From contig NZ_SOFE01000023.1 of the NCBI RefSeq assembly GCF_004402405.1, forward strand, positions 308,297 through 372,296: a stretch of DNA of 64,000 nucleotides. The letters run 5' to 3'. The notes under the pieces were generated by a model, which worked only from the letters and a program-made list of their open reading frames with translations, ran no database searches and was not told where the DNA came from. The position numbers and the translations under genes were made by a program. Positions 56,413 through 64,000 of this stretch are shown here, one piece after another. Position 1 is the first letter of the stretch. The number at the start of each line of letters is the position of its first letter. Origin of the DNA: Cryobacterium levicorallinum. Lineage in GTDB: Bacteria; Actinomycetota; Actinomycetes; Actinomycetales; Microbacteriaceae.

Positions 56413-57861
56413 ATGACTGGTAACCCACAGACAAATTCCCCAACCACGGGCTCCGCCGCACACTCGGAAGCGGATTCGGGGGCGCAAAACGCCCTCCGCA
56501 CCGCCGTCGAGCAGGGGCTCCCCACCACGATCGCCGACCTGTGCGCGTTGGTGCGCATCCCGTCGGTATCCTGGGCCGCTTTCGACCGTGCCCACGTCGC
56601 CGCCAGCGCCGACGCCGTAGTCGCTCTCGTGCGCCACCTCGACGTGTTCGAGTCCGTCGACATCGTGCAGGCAGGTATACCGGGCGGGACCGAAGTCGGC
56701 CAGCCCGCCATTCTCGCCTCTCGTCCGGCGCGCAACGGCCGGCCGACCGTGCTCCTCTACGCTCACCACGACGTTCAGCCTCCCGGCAAGGACGAAGACT
56801 GGGAGTCCGACCCGTTCACCCCAACCGTCCGCGGCGACCGGCTTTACGGGCGCGGTGCCGCCGACGACAAGGCCGGGGTGATGGCGCACATCGCCTCCAT
56901 TCGAGCTCTCGTCGCCGCTGTCGGCCGCGACTTCGATCTGGGGCTCGCGCTGTTCATCGAGGGCGAAGAAGAGTTCGGCAGCCGCTCGTTCGCCACGTTC
57001 CTGAACGAAAACCGCGAAGCCCTGCGCGGCGATGTTATCGTCGTGGCCGATTCCAACAACTGGGACGTGAACACGCCCGCCATCACGACTGCACTACGCG
57101 GAAACGTCACCCTGCGGTTGACCGTGCGCACGCTCGAGCATGCTTCGCACTCCGGCATGTTCGGCGGAGCAATCCCGGACGCCATGCTGGCCATGATCAA
57201 ACTGCTCGCGACGCTGTACGGCGATGACGGTTCGGTTGCCGTCGCCGGACTGACCAGCATCGACGTGCCCACCCCCGACTACTCCGAGGAGCAGCTGCGC
57301 GCCGAGACCGGGCTGTTGCCCGGCGTCAGCCCGATCGGACACGGTTCCATTCTCAGTCGAATCTGGTCGCAGCCGGCTCTCACCGTCACCGGCATCGACG
57401 CCCCGAGCGTCGACAACGCGTCGAACACGCTCACACCGAGCGTCAGCGTTCGAATCAGCACGCGCATCGCCCCCGGGCAGTCCTCAGTCGAGGCCGCGGT
57501 CGCCATCGAAACGCACCTGCGTGAGCACGCCCCCTTCGGCGCGTCAGTCGAGATCGACGATATCGACACCGGCGAACCCTTCCTGGTCGACACCAGCGGC
57601 TGGGCCGTGACCGAAGCGCGAACGGCCATGACGGATGCCTGGGGCACGCCGCCGGTGGACATTGGCGTCGGCGGTTCGATACCGTTCATCGCCGACTTGG
57701 TGCGCGTTTTTCCGGCCGCCCAGATTCTCGTGACTGGCGTGGAAGACCCCGACTCCCGCGCACACAGCCCGAATGAATCCCTGCACCTGGGAGTTTTTAA
57801 ACGGGCCGTACTGAGTGAAGCCTTCCTGCTCGGTCGCCTGAATGAGCGCACCGGGCATTGA
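56413..57861 (+). CDS. M20-family dipeptidase
   Basis: This 482-residue zinc peptidase is of the ArgE/DapE/CNDP type and probably hydrolyses dipeptides in the cytoplasm. Zinc-site motifs are LLYAHHDVQPPG (H118/H119, D120), RGAADDKAGVMAHI (D151/D152) and FIEGEEEFGSRSF (E185-E187). The dimerisation domain follows (TLEHASHSGMFGGAIPDAM), then the C-terminal half with VGGSIPFIADL and a closing histidine region (SRAHSPNESLHLG). The ATG is at 56413. The upstream gap to the divergent DUF3043 gene is only 38 bases. Confidence 0.92.
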   Translation: MTGNPQTNSPTTGSAAHSEADSGAQNALRTAVEQGLPTTIADLCALVRIPSVSWAAFDRAHVAASADAVVALVRHLDVFESVDIVQAGIPGGTEVGQPAILASRPARNGRPTVLLYAHHDVQPPGKDEDWESDPFTPTVRGDRLYGRGAADDKAGVMAHIASIRALVAAVGRDFDLGLALFIEGEEEFGSRSFATFLNENREALRGDVIVVADSNNWDVNTPAITTALRGNVTLRLTVRTLEHASHSGMFGGAIPDAMLAMIKLLATLYGDDGSVAVAGLTSIDVPTPDYSEEQLRAETGLLPGVSPIGHGSILSRIWSQPALTVTGIDAPSVDNASNTLTPSVSVRISTRIAPGQSSVEAAVAIETHLREHAPFGASVEIDDIDTGEPFLVDTSGWAVTEARTAMTDAWGTPPVDIGVGGSIPFIADLVRVFPAAQILVTGVEDPDSRAHSPNESLHLGVFKRAVLSEAFLLGRLNERTGH

Positions 57862-57991
57862 CCTCGAGAACCTCGCTCAGGGAAATATGAGAGCGTGGGA
57901 ATGCCCAGGTCGACTTTCTGGTTGTCCCGGATAGCATTGTCAAGACCAAAACCTGCGTGCGAAGCAGTCACTGCGCGAACCAAGGAGAAGC

Positions 57992-58375
57992 ATGACCGAC
58001 ACCATGACCCCGACTATCAGCTCCGCTGACATAGCGACGCATAGCGCCGCGCACGGCATCGCCCTCACCGAGGTCGCGGCACTCAAGGTGCGCAGCCTGC
58101 TGACCCAGGAAGGCCGCGAAGACCTCCGTCTGCGCGTCGCCGTGCAGCCCGGCGGATGCTCCGGCCTGATCTACCAGCTGTACTTCGACGAGCGGGTTCT
58201 CGATGGCGATGCCGTCGTCGACTTCGACGGTGTCGAGGTCGTCGTGGATAAGATGAGCGTCCCGTACCTCGATGGCGCCTCGATCAACTTTGAAGACACG
58301 ATCGAGAAGCAGGGGTTCACCATTGACAACCCGAACGCCGGCGGCAGCTGCGCCTGCGGCGATTCCTTCAGCTAA
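57992..58375 (+). CDS. erpA: Iron-sulfur cluster insertion protein, A-type carrier
   Basis: A-type carriers receive and hand over Fe-S clusters to target enzymes. This 127-residue protein has the three invariant cysteines: C56 in QPGGCSGLIYQL, and C120 and C122 in GGSCACGDSFS. The LRVAVQPGGCSG core and DGASINFEDTIEKQGF are canonical. An N-terminal extension of about 23 residues precedes the fold. AAGGAG lies just before the ATG at 57992. Likely clients in this window include LipA and the QcrA Rieske protein expected beyond the window. The erpA rather than sufA name is by convention. Confidence 0.93.
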   Translation: MTDTMTPTISSADIATHSAAHGIALTEVAALKVRSLLTQEGREDLRLRVAVQPGGCSGLIYQLYFDERVLDGDAVVDFDGVEVVVDKMSVPYLDGASINFEDTIEKQGFTIDNPNAGGSCACGDSFS

Positions 58376-58399
58376 GCATCCGCTTTAGAAAACCTGCAG

Positions 58400-58439
58400 G
58401 GCAGGAACATTATCACCCGATAATGTTCCTGCCTTTTTT
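58400..58439 (+). terminator. Intrinsic terminator after erpA
   Basis: A perfect 15-bp stem (58400-58414 with 58419-58433) with loop ACCC is followed at once by six T residues. It is the most canonical terminator in the window. Confidence 0.95.
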
Positions 58440-58587
58440 GCTTTCAGCCCGTCATTCCCCCGCCGTTTTCCCGTGGTCTCGCCTAATTTAGCCAGCCATC
58501 AGCGGTGGCGCTGCAGAAAACCTCGCCGCCACGACCCGAGGGTGCACGTCGGGCACGTTCTCGCGGAGTAGGCTGGGATGGATCAAA

Positions 58588-58605
58588 ACACTTCCTGAGA
58601 AGTGT
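58588..58605. promoter_or_regulatory. Inverted repeat in the ctaC leader
   Basis: ACACTTC and GAAGTGT pair around CTGA (58588-58594 with 58599-58605), 26 bases before the chosen ctaC start and across an alternative GTG at 58602. It may be an operator or leader hairpin. Confidence 0.35.
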
Positions 58606-58631
58606 CCTCGAATCTCCCGAAAGGTCCCCCG

Positions 58632-59522
58632 GTGCGCAATAATCACCGCCTTCGTTGGGCTGCTATTCCGCTCGCAGCGACGTTAGCCGTTGTACTGGCC
58701 GGATGCACGCAGGCCCAGCTCCACGGCTTCCTGCCCGGCTTTATTGAAGAGGGTGAAGCGCCGGTCAGCAATCAGACCGATCGCATCGCCGGACTGTGGA
58801 CCACGGGGTGGATCGTTCTCCTCGTCGTCGGCCTCATCACCTGGGGGCTGATCATCTGGACAATCGTGGTCTACCGCCGCAGGAAGGGCCAGACCGGACT
58901 CCCGGTTCAGCTTCGCTACAACATGCCGATCGAGATTTTCTACACGGTCGTGCCGCTCATCCTGGTCGTCGGATTCTTCGCATTCACGGTTCGCGACCAG
59001 ATCGCCATTGAGACCCGATTCGAGACCCCCGACGTCAAGATCGAGGTGCAGGCCAAGCAGTGGGCCTGGGACTTCAACTATGTCGACGAAGACGTCTATT
59101 CACCGGGCATTCAGGGCCAGCCGGATCCCGACGGTGAACGCGGTTCACTCATCGAGTCCGAACTTCCCGTCCTGGTTCTGCCCGTCGACCAGAAGGTTGA
59201 AATCGCTCTCGAATCTCGCGATGTCATCCACTCCTTCTGGGTCATCGATTTCCTGTACAAGAAGGACGTCGTTCCCGGCAAGACCAACTACATGTCGGTC
59301 ATCCCCGAACGCATCGGTACCTTCAAGGGCAAGTGTGCCGAGCTGTGCGGCGAGTACCACTCGCTCATGCTCTTCAACGTCGAGGTCGTCTCTCAGGAGG
59401 ACTACGACACCTACATCCAGACTCTGCGTTCCGCGGGCAACGTCGGCCAGCTCGACAACAATTACGACCGCAATCAGAATCAGCCGGGCACGAGTGCCCC
59501 GACGGCTCCGGAGGGCAACTAA
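58632..59522 (+). CDS. ctaC: Cytochrome c oxidase subunit II
   Basis: This CuA-bearing subunit accepts electrons from the cytochrome bcc complex. The 296-residue precursor has a lipoprotein signal (lipobox VVLAGCTQ), two membrane helices (about residues 57-83 and 104-121), and a cupredoxin domain. CuA ligands are the histidine of VIHSFWV and the CAELCGEYHSLM motif. I chose the GTG at 58632, which has AAAGG 8 bases upstream and gives a clean signal peptide; the GTG at 58602 is less likely. It heads ctaC-ctaD-ctaF and is separated from erpA by a strong terminator. Confidence 0.95.
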   Translation: MRNNHRLRWAAIPLAATLAVVLAGCTQAQLHGFLPGFIEEGEAPVSNQTDRIAGLWTTGWIVLLVVGLITWGLIIWTIVVYRRRKGQTGLPVQLRYNMPIEIFYTVVPLILVVGFFAFTVRDQIAIETRFETPDVKIEVQAKQWAWDFNYVDEDVYSPGIQGQPDPDGERGSLIESELPVLVLPVDQKVEIALESRDVIHSFWVIDFLYKKDVVPGKTNYMSVIPERIGTFKGKCAELCGEYHSLMLFNVEVVSQEDYDTYIQTLRSAGNVGQLDNNYDRNQNQPGTSAPTAPEGN

Positions 59523-59525
59523 ACC

Positions 59526-61256
59526 ATGAGCACGACCATCGCACCAGTCGAGTCACGTCCGGCACTGCCGGTCTCTCCGTCTGCGGAGCCCAAGGGAAAT
59601 ATCCTCGTTCGGTGGATCACCTCCACCGACCACAAAGTCATCGGGTACATGTACCTGATCACGTCGTTCATCTACTTCTGCCTCGGCGGCGTCATGGCAC
59701 TCATCATTCGCGCCCAGCTGTTCGCCCCCGGACTCGACGTCGTGCAGACGAAGGAGCAGTACAACCAGCTGTTCACGATGCACGGCACAATCATGTTGCT
59801 GATGTTCGCGACACCGCTGTTCTTCGGATTCGCCAACTTCCTCGTTCCGCTGCAGATCGGCGCTCCCGACGTTGCGTTCCCGCGCCTCAACGCGCTCGCG
59901 TACTGGTTCTTCAACTTCGGCAGCCTCATCGCCGTTGCCGGGTTCCTGACCCCGCAGGGTGCTGCGTCCTTCGGATGGTTCGCCTACCAGCCGCTCGCCA
60001 GCACGACATTCTCACCGGGAATCGGCGGCAACCTGTGGATGGTCGGGCTGGGCCTGTCGGGCTTCGGTACCATTCTCGGCTCGGTCAACTTCATCACCAC
60101 AATTATCACCATGCGCGCCCCTGGAATGACGATGTGGCGGATGCCCGTCTTCACTTGGAACACGCTCATCACGGCCCTGCTTGCCTTGATGGTGTTCCCG
60201 GTGCTTGCCGCAGCCATGCTCGCTGCCGCATCCGACCGGATCTTCGGCTCGCACATCTACGACTCGGCAAACGGTGGTGCCATACTCTGGCAACACTTGT
60301 TCTGGTTCTTTGGACACCCCGAGGTGTACATTATCGCCCTGCCGTTCTTCGGCATCGTGTCCGAAGTCTTTCCGGTGTTCAGCCGCAAGCCGATGTTCGG
60401 GTACAAGACGCTGATCTACGCGACCATCTCCATCGCCGCGCTGTCTATCTCGGTCTGGGCGCACCACATGTACGTCACCGGCTCGGTGCTGCTACCGTTC
60501 TTCTCGCTCATGACCATGCTCATCGCGGTCCCCACCGGGGTGAAAATCTTCAACTGGATCGGCACCATGTGGCGAGGGTCGCTGACCTTCGAGACGCCCA
60601 TGATCTGGGCCATCGGCTTTCTCGTCACGTTCACCTTCGGTGGTCTCACCGGCGTGATTCTGGCCTCGCCGCCGCTCGACTTCCACGTATCCGACACCTA
60701 CTTCGTCGTCGCCCACTTCCACTACGTGGTCTTCGGTACCGTCGTATTCGCCATGTTCAGCGGGTTCTACTTCTGGTGGCCCAAGTGGACCGGCAAGATG
60801 CTCAACGAGAGTCTCGGCAAGTGGCACTTCTGGTTGCTGTTCATCGGCTTCCACACCACATTCCTGATCCAGCACTGGCTCGGAGTTATGGGAATGCCGC
60901 GTCGGTACGCCACCTACTCGCCAGAGGATGGTTTCACCTGGATGAACCAGGTATCAACCATTGGCGCCATGATCCTCGCCGTGTCCATGATCCCGTTCTT
61001 CCTGAACGTGTACATCACGGCCCGCAAGGCGCCCCTGGTCACGGTCAACGACCCGTGGGGCTACGGCTCCTCGCTCGAGTGGGCTACGTCCTGCCCGCCG
61101 CCGCGACACAACTTCACCTCCATTCCCCGCATTCGGTCCGAACGCCCGGCCTTCGACCTCAACCACCCCGAAGCTGGCATCCCCGTCGGAATCGGACCCG
61201 GCAAGGATGCGCCCGATGCGCCCGTCTACGACATCGACTCGAATCAGGTGAAATAA
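59526..61256 (+). CDS. ctaD: Cytochrome c oxidase subunit I (aa3 type)
   Basis: CtaD holds haem a and the haem a3-CuB centre where oxygen is reduced. The 576-residue protein has 12 membrane helices. Ligand motifs are [12 protein letters not shown] (haem a), [14 protein letters not shown] (CuB histidine and cross-linked tyrosine), WAHHMYVTG (CuB histidine pair) and [11 protein letters not shown] (haem a3 and a). It begins 3 bases after the ctaC stop. The C-terminal tail extends into the cytoplasm, as in other actinobacteria, which use a bcc-aa3 supercomplex. Confidence 0.97.
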   Translation: MSTTIAPVESRPALPVSPSAEPKGNILVRWITSTDHKVIGYMYLITSFIYFCLGGVMALIIRAQLFAPGLDVVQTKEQYNQLFTMHGTIMLLMFATPLFFGFANFLVPLQIGAPDVAFPRLNALAYWFFNFGSLIAVAGFLTPQGAASFGWFAYQPLASTTFSPGIGGNLWMVGLGLSGFGTILGSVNFITTIITMRAPGMTMWRMPVFTWNTLITALLALMVFPVLAAAMLAAASDRIFGSHIYDSANGGAILWQHLFWFFGHPEVYIIALPFFGIVSEVFPVFSRKPMFGYKTLIYATISIAALSISVWAHHMYVTGSVLLPFFSLMTMLIAVPTGVKIFNWIGTMWRGSLTFETPMIWAIGFLVTFTFGGLTGVILASPPLDFHVSDTYFVVAHFHYVVFGTVVFAMFSGFYFWWPKWTGKMLNESLGKWHFWLLFIGFHTTFLIQHWLGVMGMPRRYATYSPEDGFTWMNQVSTIGAMILAVSMIPFFLNVYITARKAPLVTVNDPWGYGSSLEWATSCPPPRHNFTSIPRIRSERPAFDLNHPEAGIPVGIGPGKDAPDAPVYDIDSNQVK

Positions 61257-61679
61257 GTGAAGACCAACGTCAACCTGCTCTGGGTGCTCACCGTCTTCTT
61301 CGGAATCGTCACGGTTGTGTACGTCGTCTGGGGCCTGCTCGATCCCTTCCACGGCCAGATTGAGTGGGCCGGAACGTTCATGCTTGGCCTGTCCACGCTG
61401 CTCACGGCCTTCGTCGCCTTCTACCTGGACAAGGTGCACGCCGCTCAGGGTGCGGAGCTTCCCGAGGACCGTCTCGATGGGAACGTCGACGACGGGGATC
61501 CCGAGATGGGCTTCTTCAGCCCGTGGAGCTGGTGGCCGATCTTCTTGGCCGCCGCCACGGCGCTCGTCTTCCTCGGTCTCGCGGTGGGTTTCTGGGTCTC
61601 CTTCATTGGACTCGGCCTGGGTCTGGTCTCCCTGACCGGATGGGTGTACGAGTACTACCGCGGCCTGTTCGCCCGCTAA
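61257..61679 (+). CDS. ctaF: Actinobacterial cytochrome c oxidase subunit IV
   Basis: This 140-residue membrane protein is the small subunit found only with actinobacterial aa3 oxidases. It has four hydrophobic segments (about residues 7-28, 35-55, 87-107 and 109-130) and the family GFFSPWSWWPIF stretch in the middle. The GTG start at 61257 follows the ctaD stop with no gap (TAAGTG), so translation is coupled. It is the last gene of the oxidase operon. Confidence 0.93.
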   Translation: MKTNVNLLWVLTVFFGIVTVVYVVWGLLDPFHGQIEWAGTFMLGLSTLLTAFVAFYLDKVHAAQGAELPEDRLDGNVDDGDPEMGFFSPWSWWPIFLAAATALVFLGLAVGFWVSFIGLGLGLVSLTGWVYEYYRGLFAR

Positions 61680-61694
61680 GCACACAACACCAAC

Positions 61695-61730
61695 CGATAC
61701 CGATCTGCTGCTGCTGGCAGGTCGGTATCG
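61695..61730 (+). terminator. Terminator of the ctaC-ctaD-ctaF operon
   Basis: A 14-bp stem (61695-61708 with 61717-61730, one G-U pair) with an 8-base loop, followed by TCGTTTAAC. It starts 16 bases after the ctaF stop. Confidence 0.8.
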
Positions 61731-61775
61731 TCGTTTAACGTTCGGCCACGCCGTGTCAGGGCAGGTGCATGTTTT

Positions 61776-61860
61776 GGTCAGGCTGTGACAGCGCCGGGCA
61801 GTCTCCGGGCCGGAGCGTACCAGCGCAGGAAATGTCCCGGTCGGGCTGTGTCAGCGCGGG
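61776..61860. repeat. Imperfect 22-base direct repeat near the rlmA 3' end
   Basis: Two copies (61776-61798 and 61839-61860) share GGTCnGGCTGTGnCAGCGC followed by GGG. The second copy runs into the end of the leftward methyltransferase gene. The meaning is unknown. Confidence 0.4.
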
Positions 61861-62690
61861 TCCGTGGCGCGGCGCCGAAACCCGAAGATGTCGAATGCGA
61901 TCGTCACGTCCTGCGCCGAAGCGGGGGCCGGCTCATGACCCGTCGGTGCAGCGTGGTGCGACGACGGTCCCATGCCGATGAGCGAGGCCACCTCGGCCAC
62001 GCAGAGCGCTACGGTTTGTTCGAGGTGCTGGGCACTCTCCAGGGCGAACCAAGCCGCGAGGCTGGCTTCGAGGTGCGCGGCCTTGTCAGCCTGCATCTCC
62101 ACGGCCAGGCCGGCCCGCCGGAGCTCTCGCAAATGCGTCGGTCGAGGGACCACCACGAGCAGCAGCCCGCCAGGTCGGAGAACGCGATGGAATTCCGCAG
62201 CATTGCGGGGCGCGAAAACGTTGAGGATGACATCGACCGACGCGCCCTGCACGGGCAGCGGGGACCAGACATCTGCTACCAGCCCGTCGATGCGGTCATG
62301 CGAGCGGATGGTTCGGCTCACCGCAGTGGGGGAGAGGTCCATGCCGAGCGCCCGGACGTCCTCGCCTAGGGGCAATGCCTCGCGCAGATAGTAGCCGGTA
62401 CCGCAGCCTACGTCCAGAATACGTCGGGGATGCTCGGGGGAAATGACGGTGCGAATGGCGGCCTGGAGCGGCTTGTACCAGCCGGCTGCGAGGAAACTGT
62501 CGCGGGCATCGAGCATGGCTGCGCTGTCGCCGATGAACTTGGGCGGGCCGGTGAGGAGGTTGATGAAACCGCGCTTGTTGACGTCAAAGGAATGCCCCGT
62601 GCTGCATCCCAATCGGAGTGCGCCCGTCGGAGCGAGGGGCAGAAAGCAGTTCGGGCACCGAAGCCACTCCGATAACGTCTGGAGTGACAT
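61851..62690 (-). CDS. RlmA-type 23S rRNA guanine-N1 methyltransferase
   Basis: This 279-residue methyltransferase has the family's N-terminal zinc-binding site, C12, C15, C29 and H33 (RCPNCFLPL and CSTGHSFDV). The KRGFINLL stretch and the SAM-binding motif ILDVGCGTGYYL (residues 91-102) follow. This family modifies G745 (RlmA-I) or G748 (RlmA-II/TlrB) of 23S rRNA; in Gram-positives the G748 form is usual and can give tylosin resistance, but which base is modified here cannot be decided. The ATG at 62690 lies 33 bases downstream of the qcrB stop, in the same direction. Confidence 0.88.
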   Translation of the reverse strand: MSLQTLSEWLRCPNCFLPLAPTGALRLGCSTGHSFDVNKRGFINLLTGPPKFIGDSAAMLDARDSFLAAGWYKPLQAAIRTVISPEHPRRILDVGCGTGYYLREALPLGEDVRALGMDLSPTAVSRTIRSHDRIDGLVADVWSPLPVQGASVDVILNVFAPRNAAEFHRVLRPGGLLLVVVPRPTHLRELRRAGLAVEMQADKAAHLEASLAAWFALESAQHLEQTVALCVAEVASLIGMGPSSHHAAPTGHEPAPASAQDVTIAFDIFGFRRRATDPR

Positions 62691-62723
62691 CGATGCCCGA
62701 TCTGTGGTGGTGCCTGAAGAGCG

Positions 62724-64000
62724 CTACTTATCGGTGATCGCCGACTGGTGTTCCTGGTCGGTGATCGCTGAGGGGTGGTCGCCATGAGCGCGATTCAGCT
62801 CGGTCTGCGTGACCGGAGTGATCCGGTCTTCGAAGAACCAGCGGGACAGTCCGGCGCGAACTTTCTCGGCGGGGCCGATCTTGCCCTGGGCGTTGGGCCG
62901 AAGCATGAGTGGCTTGAAGTCGCTGTAACTCACCAGCTTCCAGCGCTCGTACTCATCGACCGGCTGGTGCACTTCGACGAACTCGCCGCCGGGCAGTCGA
63001 ACGATGCGGCCTGACTCGTAGCCGTGCAGTACAATCTCGCGGTCCTTCTTCTGCAACGCGAGGCAGACGCGCTTGGCGATGAAGAAAGCCAGAATCGGTC
63101 CCAGCAACGTTGTGGCCTGGAGGGTGTGGATAACACCTTCCATGGTGAGGTGGAAATGCGTGGCCATGATGTCCGACGAGGCCGCCGCCCAGAGTGAGGC
63201 GTAGAACGTGACGCCGGCAGCACCGATAGCGGTGCGGGTCGGGGCGTTGCGCGGACGATCCAGTACGTGGTGCTCGCGCTTGTCCCCGGTGATCCAGGCT
63301 TCGATGAAGGGGTAGACCATGACGGTGACGATGAATAGTCCGACCACGGCCAGTACGACCACGATGTTGAGCGAGTAGGTGTGGTTCAGCCACACGACCT
63401 CCCACCCCGGGGGAATCAGGCGCATGGCGCCGTCAGCGAAACCGATATACCAGTCGGGTTGAGTACCGGCAGACACCGGTGACGGGTCATACGGACCATA
63501 ATTCCAGATCGGGTTGATCGTGAATAGGGACGCGATCAACATGACGACGCCGAAGACGATGAAGAAGAACCCACCGGCCTTGGCAGCGTACACGGGGAGC
63601 ACCGGATATCCGACCACATTCTGGTTGGTGTGTCCGGCCGCCGGGTACTGGGTGTGCTTGTGCACGACGACGAAGAGGAGGTGCATCGCGATCAACGCGA
63701 CGATGATCGCCGGCAGCAACAGGATGTGCAGCGAGTACAGCCGTCCGACTATATCGGTGCCGGGGAATTCGCCGCCGAAGAGCAAGAAGGAGGTCCAGGT
63801 TCCGATAACCGGGATGCCCTTGACCAGACCGTCGATGATGCGCAGGCCGTTACCGGAGAGCAGGTCGTCAGGGAGGGAGTAGCCGGTGAATCCTTCAGCC
63901 ATTGCGAGGATGAATAGGATGAACCCGATGACCCAGTTGAGCTCGCGCGGCTTGCGGAACGCACCGGTGAAGTAGATCCGCAGCATGTGCAGCCCGATGG
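62724..64000 (-). CDS. qcrB: Cytochrome bc1/bcc complex cytochrome b subunit, 5' partial
   Basis: This is the C-terminal part of QcrB, which oxidises menaquinol and passes electrons to the Rieske protein and haem b. The start lies outside the window. The visible part contains the GFTGYSLPDDLLSGNG loop and haem-ligating histidines 15 residues apart in SLHILLLPAIIVALIAMHLL, split as SLHILLLPAI and ALIAMHLL. The quinol-site neighbourhood follows (TNPIWNYGPYDP region, here INPIWNYGPYDP), then further helices and a long hydrophilic C-terminal extension of about 130 residues typical of actinobacteria. It feeds the aa3 oxidase encoded beside it. Confidence 0.95.
   Translation of the reverse strand, partial: IGLHMLRIYFTGAFRKPRELNWVIGFILFILAMAEGFTGYSLPDDLLSGNGLRIIDGLVKGIPVIGTWTSFLLFGGEFPGTDIVGRLYSLHILLLPAIIVALIAMHLLFVVVHKHTQYPAAGHTNQNVVGYPVLPVYAAKAGGFFFIVFGVVMLIASLFTINPIWNYGPYDPSPVSAGTQPDWYIGFADGAMRLIPPGWEVVWLNHTYSLNIVVVLAVVGLFIVTVMVYPFIEAWITGDKREHHVLDRPRNAPTRTAIGAAGVTFYASLWAAASSDIMATHFHLTMEGVIHTLQATTLLGPILAFFIAKRVCLALQKKDREIVLHGYESGRIVRLPGGEFVEVHQPVDEYERWKLVSYSDFKPLMLRPNAQGKIGPAEKVRAGLSRWFFEDRITPVTQTELNRAHGDHPSAITDQEHQSAITDK

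Noticed and set aside
59333-61363. A 676-codon rightward open frame across ctaC and ctaD
   Set aside because: It overlaps two certain oxidase genes in another frame and is rich in Arg and His without any domain; it is a high-GC shadow frame.

Overview
The window is a high-GC actinobacterial chromosome segment. It most likely comes from the family Microbacteriaceae, possibly close to Cryobacterium; this is inferred from gene content and is not a database identification. The pointers are a dissociated type II fatty-acid operon next to a FasR-like PucR regulator, a homodimeric AceE, a polyphosphate glucokinase, an extended N-terminus on methionine aminopeptidase, the glnA2-glnE-glnA1 order, an actinobacterial bacterial-type RNase P RNA, and several small actinobacterial families (DUF3145, DUF4191, DUF3043, DUF7455). 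Almost all of the window is ordinary housekeeping DNA, densely packed, with strong perfect hairpins between convergent genes.

Layout. 1-2.3 kb: end of a secreted repeat protein and a family A DNA polymerase. 2.9-11.2 kb: DUF3145, then the leftward block aceE-fasR-fabD-fabH-acpP-fabF, which joins acetyl-CoA supply, its regulator and fatty-acid elongation. 11.4-15 kb: AhpE-type peroxiredoxin, tRNA-Val, and a short island bounded by the tRNA and a 45-bp copy of its 3' half; the island holds a decayed aldehyde dehydrogenase end and a large secreted PA-domain/beta-propeller protein. 15-19 kb: a double GAF-ANTAR regulator, a small unknown protein, Nif3-like and zinc-ribbon proteins, and rnpB. 19-24.7 kb: a CitA/CitB-type two-component system divergent from a tctCBA tricarboxylate transporter.

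24.7-34.9 kb: ppgK, map, a SPOR-like small protein, panB, then nitrogen assimilation (glnA2, glnE, glnA1, the last with a well-formed GlnR-type operator), an RDD protein and DUF4191. 35-41.6 kb: lipoate attachment and its users (lipB-lipA, the E2 gene sucB and lpdA) with a membrane pseudokinase between them. 41.7-49.5 kb: pepA, a PAC2 protein, an MFS transporter, the primary sigma factor, a MurT/GatD-like pair and a DUF7455 protein. 49.7-57.9 kb: a second-type topoisomerase B/A pair facing each other, a phosphodiesterase, DUF3043 and an M20 dipeptidase. 58-64 kb: an ErpA-type Fe-S protein, then the aa3 oxidase operon ctaC-ctaD-ctaF, an RlmA-type methyltransferase and the 3' part of qcrB.

The most interesting item is the MurT/GatD-like pair at 47.1-49.2 kb. 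The glutaminase partner has lost its nucleophilic cysteine, and the MurT partner lacks the cysteine zinc ribbon seen in characterised MurT. Microbacteriaceae typically build group B peptidoglycan, in which the D-Glu alpha-carboxyl carries the cross-bridge instead of an amide, so this pair may attach a bridge diamino acid instead of ammonia. That is a hypothesis. Other points are a possible ATC start codon, a pseudokinase with every catalytic-loop residue replaced, tRNA-flanked island boundaries, and an enriched heptamer GCATCCG/CGGATGC.
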